Assembly (NCBI GenBank): GCA_907163345.1
Contig: CAJQUN010000466.1
Span: 370,464 to 434,463, forward strand
Reading direction: 5' to 3'
Length of the DNA: 64,000 nucleotides
Source of the DNA: Haberlea rhodopensis
Lineage: Eukaryota; Streptophyta; Magnoliopsida; Lamiales; Gesneriaceae
Shown: positions 55,679 to 64,000 of the stretch, piece by piece
Numbering within the stretch: the stretch's first letter is position 1
How the letters are laid out: every line of letters starts with the position of its first letter
Notes under the pieces: model-generated
Databases searched by the model: none
What the model saw: only the letters and a program-made list of their open reading frames with translations
What the model was told of the DNA's origin: nothing
Program-made: the position numbers and the translations under genes

Positions 55679-57209
55679 TGAAAATTTGTAGGGTGTTCTT
55701 GAACAATTTTCGGTATTGTCTCATTTGTTTCCCTCCCTGCATGTACCCTGCCCCGGGTCTTTTAAATGGTTAATTGTCGTGTGTTGACAATTTTTTTGAG
55801 GGTTGAGTGTGCTTGAGCATGGGTTGCATGTTCGTAAATAATTGTGAATTATTTATCGTGTTAGCACATCATTCCTCGGGGCATGGAACTCGAGCAAGGA
55901 TTGGCTCGGACTTTGGAGATTTAAGGTACGTGCGACGTACGAGCACTGCTTTATATGACAGCATTTGTGAAATGCATAATGTATTTTGATTTCATCGATG
56001 GTTGTGCGTATGGTCATATTTATGTGTTGATATATATGGGGTACTGGGTCTATATGACTATTGTACGGCATTTGAGATGCCTGATAATGATCGTGGGATC
56101 ATGTACTCATTATAAGACATGTGAGATGTCTAGGTATAATGGAAAATTGGTAAAATAAATGATAGGCATTTGAGCTACCTGTGATTGATAGCGAAATTGA
56201 GAAATCAGTATTAGATATTGAGATACCTATATTTGTATGTATAATGAACTTGGAATCATTGATTATTGATATTTGAGAATCAGGCATGCGATGAGTAAAT
56301 CAATGTGTGGATTTACTGATTTTTGAGATTTGATGAGTTTGATGATTGTGAGAACAGGGACAGTACACGGAATCCCGGATGAGGACGTTGCCATCCAGGG
56401 AGTATCATTTAAAATTCATTAGTATTTACTTTTGTTGTAAATTATGAATTTCATTATTGTGATTATGGGATTTTGTGTATTGGTATGCTCACCCCGTTGG
56501 GGGCTGTCTCTGTTGGGGCAGGTGAACAGGTACATCGATGGCTTTGGAGTTGAGCTCGAGCTGTTGATTGGATGTACTCCCAAGATCCTGGTACCAGGGC
56601 TTGATGGAGCACGGTATCGTATAGAGTACTTATATACACCTGAGGGTTATATACATATTCATGATGCTCGCATGTGAGCACGATTATACTTGTATATGGA
56701 TTGTATATAAAGGCATGAGCCTTTCTCTCTTTCATTTGATGTTGCATGCAATTAGAGGTAGAATTGCTAAATGATATGAGAGTCATTGGTGTATTATGTG
56801 GGTGTTGAAACCCACTTTTGTCGTCATATGTGTGGTGTCTTCCCTGGCTGGGAATTTACTTTGTATTGCTGCATTCTGATGAGTATTATGTTTTCCCTGG
56901 CCGGGAATTATGTTATGTGTTGTGCTTTTATTTCGGGATAGCTCTATTTATGGGGAGACTCTGCCCAAATTTTTATAAAAAAGTCCACAATGTAAAAAGT
57001 GGCACAAAGGGGATGGTAATGGGCAAACTTTATGAGTCTATTTGTTGTTAGGCTGATGATCTTTTAACATTGAGTGTTAATGGAAATTTTGTAATTGCCA
57101 TGCAATGATAAAGTATCATCTGAGCTTCCCGATTGACTTTTTATTGAAAGCATGTGCCACACATAGTGGTTAATACACTAATCATGGGTTAAGGGCTTGG
57201 GTCCTTACA
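55679..57209 (+). repeat. F 3' LTR remnant (5' kilobase missing)
   Basis: Nearly identical to 53522-55049, starting at GTGAAAATTTGTAGGG. The TATA box and CpG leader are lost; the donor hairpin near 55925 is kept. Confidence 0.9.
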
Positions 57210-57214
57210 GTCTG

Positions 57215-59919
57215 TATCGTACGCTCTGTCTGTCCATCAGTCTGAGGATGATACGCTGTACTCAATCGTACTTCCGTTCCCAATGCTGACTGCAATCCTT
57301 CCCAAAGAGAAGCAAATCTCGGATCGGTATGCCATGTAGTCTCACTACATTTTGAAGGTATAATTGTGCCATTTTCAAATAAGTAAACGTCATACTGTAA
57401 GGTATGAAGTGAGCTACTTTCATCAGTCTATCAACAATGACCCAAATCGCATCAAAGCCAGAGGAAGTCCGTGGCAAATGGGTAACAAATCCATTGGAAC
57501 ATGTTCCCATTTCCATTGAGGAATCTCCAAACTCCTCATTCAATTCACCTCCTGGTCTTTATCGTTCTGCTTTTACTTGTTGACAGATCAAACATCGTTT
57601 CACAAAGTTCAGCACATCTTGTTTCATGCGTTTCCACCAGAATTGGGTACGCAAATCTTTGTACATTTTCTTTCCTCCAGGATGTATACTGTAGCGACTA
57701 CAATGTGCACGTTGTAGTATTTCTTGGCGTAGTCCTAATGCAGTAGGTACTACCCAACAGTTTCTATACTTCCAAGTTCCATCACTTGCAAGTACAAATT
57801 GAGATGTTTGTCCTTGACATATCATTTCCTTCCAGTGTGGTGTACCTCATCATCAGTACCTTGTGCCGTTCTGATTTTCTCAAAGATATCGGGTTCAACC
57901 AACAATGTTGATACCCTTACTGGCTCTGTGTCTACATCAAACTCATAACCTAAGGTACAATAAGAAGTCATCAAGGCTGATAAATGCATCATCTCATCAG
58001 CAGTTTTATGAACTTTCGACTTAAGGCATCTGCTGTGAGTTTAGCCTTTCCTGGATGATCAATCTCACAATCATAATCCTTCAAGAGATCCATCCATCTC
58101 CTTGCCTCATATTCAACTCTGCTTGAGTGAATAAAAATTATAAACTTTTATGATCAGTATACATGGTAAACGACGTACCATATAAATAGTGTCGCCATAT
58201 CTTCAAGGCAAAGACAATGGCAGCCAACTCTAGATCATGTACTGGATATTTCATTTCATGTGGCTTCAACTGACGTGATGCATAAGCCACCACATGTTTT
58301 ATCCTGCATCAAACACAACCTAACCCAAGTAATGATGCATCAGTGTAAAGAGCAAACCTGTCATGCTCGGATGGAATGATCAACACTGGAGCAGTAGTTA
58401 ACCGATGTTTCAACTCCTGAAAACTATGCTCACATGCGTCTGACCATCTAAATGGTACTCCCTTCTGTGTCAGCTGTGGGAGTGGTTTGGCAATCGCTGA
58501 AAATCCTTCAACAACCCGTCTATAATCATCCCGCCAAACCCAAGAAACTACGAATCTCTGGCACAGAAGTAGGTGACGACCAATTCAACACCGCTTCTAT
58601 CTTTCTCGGATCAACTGATATACCATCTTTAGAGATCACATGTCCCAAAAATCCTGCACTGGTCAACCAAAACTCACACTTACTGAGTTTGGCATATAAC
58701 TGATGTGTTCGCAATAATTGTAACACCAGATGCAAATGTTGGACATGTTCGGTTTCACTCCGAGAATAAATCAATATATCATCAATGAACACAATGACAA
58801 ATTGATCAAGGTATTCCTGGAAAACTCGATTCATCAAGCTCATGAAGACAGCTGGAGCATTCGTCACACCAAATGGCATTACTAGGAACTCATAATGTCC
58901 ATAGCGAGTCCTAAATGCTGTCTCCTGTACATCTCCTTCCCTCACACGTATTTGATGATATCTAGATCTCAAATCAATCTTAGAATAGATTGTAGATCCC
59001 TTTAACTGATCAAAATAATCATCAATACGAGGAAGATGATATTTATTCTTTATGGTTACCTTGTTCAACTGTCTATAGTCAATGCAAAGTCCGCATTGAA
59101 CCATCCTTCTTCTTAACAAACAATACCGGAGCACCCCAAGGCGATACACTATGACGTATGTACCCATTGTCCAATAGATCTTGCAATTGCGTTTTCAACT
59201 CTCTCAATTCTGAAGGTGCCATTCGATATGGTGCTCGTGAAATTGCAGAAGTACCAGGCACTAAATCAATACCAAAGTCTACTTCTCGACTTGGTGGAAA
59301 TCCAGGAATCTCATCAAGAAATATATATGCATACTCTGCAACCACTGGTATATCCTCCACACTACTTTCTATTTTCTTATCTGTGACAATCCACAGCATA
59401 GATCACATATCCTGTATGTCCACGGTTCTAACAAACGGGACATCCTAAGAGCAGATATCAATGGAATCTTTGGGCACGTGATCCTTGTCCATAGAATATC
59501 ACATTGATTTCTAGTATCATACTGAAATCTCACTGTCTTTTGACAACAATCCACAACAGTTTTATAACTGCTTAACACATCAATTCCCAAAATACAATCA
59601 AAATCCATCGTATCTAACACAATCAAATCAACCTGTATTTCATACTCAGCATCAAACTGATGACACAATCAGACACACTCTGACAAGCCATTACAGTAGT
59701 TCCCATGGGTGTCGAGACATAGAGAGGCATCAAAAGTGGAGACGAGCATATATGATACCGGTCAATAAACGCTTGTGCAACAAATGAATGTGATGCACCA
59801 GTATCAATTAAAAGTAAAGCAGGATAAGTAAATAAACTACAGTTACCCGCAATCACATCATCAGGAGCTGACTCTGCTTGCTCCTTATTCAATGCATACA
59901 CCTGAGCCTGAGGTGGTCC
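57215..59919 (-). pseudogene. pol: Element E: protease, RT, RNase H and integrase N-terminal part
   Basis: Read leftward on the minus strand. Protease with DTGASHSF intact (about 59790). Linker IPVVAEYAYIFLDEIPGFPP. RT with APYRMAPSELRELK, CIDYRQLN, SKIDLRSRYHQ and FIDDILIYSR (about 58780). A badly shifted RNase H (about 58050-58500). Integrase zinc region HCSRYSIHPGG ... CLICQQ (about 57590-57720). A core start in which a missing base displaces MDFVTHLP, with a deletion near VSDRDPRF. At least six frame breaks show it is old. Element F separates it from its downstream part. Its own gag and 5' LTR are missing: at 59919/59920 it stops against an unrelated LTR start. It is most similar to A. 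Confidence 0.9.
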
Positions 59920-60275
59920 TGTGATGTCCGAAATAATTAATAATCATTCATTTGGATTTAATTAAGATGTTTATATGATATGTCAGGATTTAACTTTTGG
60001 GCATCGTATTTGGACCGGAGTTGGAATAAATAATTTTGGATTGAATTTATAGTGTAAATTATGTCAAGGGAATTATTACTAATAATATCATTTGGGATTG
60101 ATGTTTTAAATGAAAATAATAGGGTGGGAATTTAATTGTGTGGTGTATATAAAATTAGGGTTGGAAATAAACACACATATCACCATTTTTCACCCATTAA
60201 AAAAATCGATCTCTACCTCTTCTCCTCCTCTCCACTTCGCAGCGTCTCTCACGCCAGCCTTAGAATGTGAAATTT
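59920..60275 (+). mobile_element. 5' portion of an unassigned LTR
   Basis: It starts TGTGATGTCCGAAATAATTA at a clean boundary with E pol, has a TATATAAAA box near 60146, and a pyrimidine-rich leader after it (CTCTTCTCCTCCTC). It fades into D-like LTR sequence around 60275. Its 3' part and internal domain are absent. It is not the B or F LTR beyond the first bases. Confidence 0.6.
60146..60154 (+). promoter_or_regulatory. TATA box of the unassigned LTR fragment
   Basis: TATATAAAA about 227 bases into the fragment, with a pyrimidine-rich leader downstream. The fragment is truncated, so activity is doubtful. Confidence 0.45.
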
Positions 60276-60646
60276 TTACACCATTTGGGGAGAGGAAGTG
60301 GAGAGGAAGGAGTGCTTTGCAGGTAATGAGTGAGCATGGTTGAAGGATGTGATGGGGTATGGGCTGCCAAGTGGGGGGGGGGGGGTGGCCGAGTGACAGG
60401 GGTGGGTGGTGTGGGTTGGGTGGTCATGTGGTGTTTAATTGTGTCCCGGTATATAGTACGATGTATTAAAATATCCTCACTCGATATTTTCTAACTTCAT
60501 TTAATTAAACATCCTTTGAAACACCTAACATGCCCCCTAAAACTATCATCATGTCATAAATATAATCCCAAATTTAAGTACCACACCCTTAAACACATTC
60601 GTAAACATCTCATCGTAGTCACATATCATAACATGTCGGTATTACA
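60276..60646 (-). mobile_element. G 3' LTR fragment (D-like)
   Basis: It resembles the outer part of the D LTR: a G-rich run near 60367-60386, then TGTCCCGGTATATAGTACGATG and TCCTCAC...GATATTT. On the minus strand the LTR starts TGTAATACCGACATG at 60646, preceded by the tract and ATTTCGAGGACGAAAT hairpin at about 60647-60680. The inner part is missing. Confidence 0.7.
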
Positions 60647-60742
60647 TTCCCCGTACTTATAAGATTTCGTCCTCGAAATCCACTATCATCATCATAACGG
60701 ACTAATACATAATCATAGATCCTAGTATTCATATCATATCCA

Positions 60743-63357
60743 TTAGTACTCCTCATCCTCTCTCCCTACATTACGACTATCCGACATGCACATCATCGAA
60801 CTCCCATGAAAACACATACATCCAGAGAATAGTTCCGGATAGTGCTGCACCATATGCCGTTCCGTCTCCCACGTAGCCTCCTCGACACCCCGACGATCCC
60901 ACCGAACTTTGACCATCGGTATAACTTTGCTTCGTTCTGCAATCCTCTCGATCCAGAATCTGATTGGTCGTTCTACGTAGGACACATCTGAGTCTAACTG
61001 AACTTCTGTAGGCTGTAAGACATGAGACGGGTCTGGCTCATACTTCCGTAACATAGAGACATGGAAAACATCGTGTATGCCAGACAAGGATGGCGGTAGA
61101 GCCAAACGATATGCCAATGTACCGATACGCTGCAAAATTAATATGGCCCAACATACCACACCCTGAAGGGTGAGATCTTTAAGAAGACCCTGTCTCCTAA
61201 CTGGAATTCCAGCGGTCGTCGCCGCTTATTGGCATAGGCTGCTTGCCTATCCTGGACCGCTTTCATCTTTTGGCGTATTAACTTTATCTTACCTTTCATA
61301 TCCTTGATCATATCCGGTCCTCCGACCGCTTTGCTAGTCAAATCCTCCCAATACAGCGGTGATCTACATCGTCGTCCATACAGAGCTTCAAAAGGAGCCA
61401 TTGGAATGCTCGCCTGATAACTGTTATTATAGGAGAACTCCACCAGTGGCACTGAATCCTGCCACGGAGTATCAAACTCCAAAATACATGCCCTCAACAT
61501 GTCTTCGAGCGTCTGAATGGTGCGCTCCGTCTGGCCGTCTGTCTGAGGGTGATAGGCCGTACTCAGTCTTACCTCTGTGCCCAAAGCTGTCTGGAGACCC
61601 TCCCAGAAATGTGAAGTGAACCTTGGGTCTCTATCAGACACTATCGAGACTGGAATACCATGCAATCTCACCACATCCTGTATATACATATGGGCCATCT
61701 TTAAGTATGTATATGACATACTGTAAGGGATGAAATGAGCCGTCTTCGTCAGCCTATCTACGATCACCCAGATCGCATCAAATCCTGAGGCCGTCCTCGG
61801 CAAGTGGGTCACGAAGTCCATAGATATATGCTCCCACTTCCATTCAGGCACCTCTAAGCTCTTCAGCTCACCACCAGGCCTCTGCCTCTCTGCCTTTACC
61901 TGCTGGCAGATCAAACATCTTTTAACGAAAATGATCACCTCACGCTTCTTGCGTCTCCACCAGAATTGATCGCATAGATCTTTGTACATCTTCTTTCCCC
62001 CTGGGTGGATACTGAACCGACTACTGTGAGCTCGCTCCAATATTCCTCTACGCAGTTCTGGTGTATCTTGGACTACCCATCGGTTGCCCAGTCTCAAAGA
62101 ATCATCCTCAGCCACTCTGAACTTGGATGGCTGACCCTGAAGTACCAATGATGTCCATCTGAACCTCACTATCCGACTTCTGGGCCTTCCTGATTGCCTC
62201 AAATATATCTGGCTCCGCCAATAAGGTCGACACTCGCACAGGCAACGTGTCTACATCAAAGTCATAGCCCAGATGGCAGTAAGAAGTCATCAAAGCTGAC
62301 AAACACATGACATCATCTGCAGTACTCTTCACCTTCCGACTTAAGGCGTCTGCTATCAAGTTTGCTTTACCTGGATGGTACTCAATTTCACAATCATAAT
62401 CTTTGAGCAAATCCATCCACCTTCTTTGCCTCATATTCAACTCTGCCTGAGTGAATAAGAACTTCAGGCTCTTATGGTCCGTATATATAGTGAAAGACGT
62501 GCCATACAAGTAATGCCTCTAAATCTTCAAGGCAAATATGATGGCCGCCAGTTCCAAATCATGCACTGGATACCTAGCCTCGTGTGGCTTCAGCTGCCTC
62601 GATGCATAAGCCACCACATGCTTATCTTGCATCAACACACAGCCCAAACCTTGCAGTGACGCATCCGTATACAAGGCAAATCTCTTATTCTCAGACGGAA
62701 TCACCAATACAGGCGCTGTAGTCAAACGACGCTTCAGTTCTTGAAAACTTTCCTCACAAGCCTAAGACCAAAAGAAGGGACTCCTTTCTGAGTCAGCTGT
62801 GTCAGGGGTTTGGCAATCTTCGAGAAACCTTCGACGAAACGTCGGTAATAACCTGCCAACCGAGGAAACTCCGTATCTCCGGTACAGAAGTGGGTGCAGC
62901 CCACTCTATCACAGCTTCAATCTTCCTGGGATCCACAGATATCTCATGGCTAGATATGACATGGCCTAAGAATACCACGCTGTCCAACCAGAACTCGCAC
63001 TTGCTAAGCTTTGCATATAACTGATGATCCCTAAGGATCTGAAGCACTGTCCTCAAGTGCCTTACATGCTCTTCTTCAGTACGAGAGTAAATAAGTATGT
63101 CGTCAATGAAGACTATGACGAACTGATCCAAATATGGCTGGAACACCCTGTTCATCAAACTCATGAAGACAGCTGGGGCATTCGTCACCCCAAAAGGCAT
63201 GACCAGAAATTCATAGTGCCCATATCTAGTCCTGAAAGTCGTCTTCTGAACATCATCTTCCCTTACTCGAATCTGATGGTACCCCGACCTCAGATCGATC
63301 TTACTGTAGAGCCTCGTACCCTGCAACTGATCGAACAAGTCATCGATCCTCGGAAGT
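60743..63357 (-). pseudogene. pol: Element G: RT, RNase H, integrase and chromodomain-like tail
   Basis: Minus strand. RT (63357 to 62802) contains SKIDLRSGYHQ, RTRYGHYEFLVMPFG and FIDDILIYSR. RNase H contains TDASLQGLGC and DHKSLKF. The Trp codon before RHYLYGTSF has become TAG at about 62519. Next come the integrase zinc domain (HSSRFSIHPGG ... CLICQQ), MDFVTHLP, SDRDPRFTS and QTERTIQ, all present. A short deletion fuses ISPF directly to the YVGPY motif near 61160 and shifts frame. The tail still has KVRWDRRGVEEATWETE. The N-terminal half of RT, protease and gag are cut away by the LTR at 63358. Closest to D in motifs. Confidence 0.9.
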
Positions 63358-64000
63358 TGTGGGGTCCTCGATACTTAATCCATTATGTATTTCATTAAGC
63401 ATACATATGTGAGTCTGAATTAAGTAAAAACATGCACTGTTTAAGAGTTTCTCACTAATAGGTTGTTACAGATGTACCAAAACCACTAGTACAAAACCAA
63501 ATAACTTTTTCACATATACATTACATGTATAATTAACAACCTAATCCGGTAAACTCCTATGCAGTGGTTCACCTCGCAGCGGAATAAGACTCACGATTCC
63601 CATGTCTATGTGTCCCTACAGAAACATTCACACAATGAGTATAGAGAACAGCTATCTCAGTGCAATATCAAAACACAATATTAATATCAATGAGAAAGCA
63701 CAATAAATCATCTAACGTGAATGTTCTGTATCATGCATCCACAAATGCACTATGTCATGACATGTCTCAACAATTACCCTATTATCACGAGCCCCATATG
63801 ATATGTCTATTCATCTCAGTATGTCAGTGGAATCACATCACATCTTCATATTAGCACACATATCATAGTACCATACTCATTTGTGATAATAGCCAGAGCA
63901 TATACCCACACCAGGCGTATATCTCTCAAGCCAAAGCATATGTAGTATATCTATCGTGGCAACGATCCCAGCCAAAGCATATACCACACCAGGTATATAT
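63358..64000 (-). mobile_element. A-like LTR, inner end, runs off the window
   Basis: The plus strand starts TGTGGGGTCCTCG; the minus strand ends AGGACCCCACA, resembling A's GAGGAACCCACA. It is inserted in RT of G. At 63880-64000 it has the same ATAT hairpin repeat as A, again with paired variation (ATATACC.../GGTATAT). The far end and any TSD lie outside the window. Confidence 0.85.

Larger units (their letters stand above)
52537..57209 (+). mobile_element. F: deletion derivative of the non-coding family, TSD GTCTG
   Basis: It starts TGTGATGACC and ends CCTTACA, flanked by GTCTG at 52532-52536 and 57210-57214. It has a complete 5' LTR (52537-55049), a PBS (55054-55065), about 620 bases of internal sequence, and the last 1.53 kb of the 3' LTR. 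The rest of the internal domain and the first kilobase of the 3' LTR are gone. It is inserted in integrase of E. Confidence 0.92.

Overview
The window looks like gene-poor heterochromatin of a seed plant. I found no host gene. Nearly all of it is accounted for by nested LTR retrotransposons of the Ty3/gypsy superfamily. The polyproteins read gag, two CCHC knuckles, protease, RT, RNase H, integrase with a GPY module, and a chromodomain-like tail, which suggests chromoviruses of a Tekay/Del type. Every primer-binding site I could find reads TGGTATCAGAGC, the complement of the plant initiator-Met tRNA 3' end.

Layout. 1-5739: the end of a minus-strand non-coding element (L1) and its LTR, fused head to head with a second LTR (R1). 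5740-8140: LTR pieces of the C and A families. 8141-33080: minus-strand element C, broken by three insertions with perfect target duplications: non-coding element B (8368-17173, TCCCC), solo LTR S (17362-19765, GTGCC) and gag-pol element D (20711-30299, ATAAG). 33081-59919: minus-strand element E, broken by element A (33636-51911, TACGC) and non-coding element F (52537-57209, GTCTG). A carries one 1467-codon gag-pol frame, and its 3' LTR is itself split by non-coding element L2 (40755-50140, ATGTA). 59920-64000: a plus-strand LTR fragment, a D-like LTR fragment, the pol remnant of minus-strand element G, and a minus-strand A-like LTR running off the end.

B, L2, F, L1, R1 and S belong to a non-coding family resembling LARDs (large retrotransposon derivatives): LTRs of about 2.4-2.6 kb, internal domains of about 3.7-4.1 kb, iMet PBS and polypurine tract but no gag-pol. 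They presumably use proteins from coding relatives such as A or D.

Two patterns go beyond ordinary annotation. First, A, C and D each carry a strong 5' splice-donor match (AG|GTACGT) in the LTR, inside a conserved GTACGT/ACGTAC stem, and a TTAAC...YAG acceptor-like site 1-2 nt before the gag ATG. B, L1 and L2 carry the same donor and a conserved GCTAAYC...TTGCAG site after the PBS. This predicts a leader intron of 1.1-1.6 kb that removes the PBS, with its donor able to hide in a hairpin, so spliced RNA could serve translation and unspliced RNA replication. Second, the LTRs and non-coding domains hold several arrays of short hairpins whose loops stay constant while both stem arms change together. 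Both patterns are read by eye and have not been tested.
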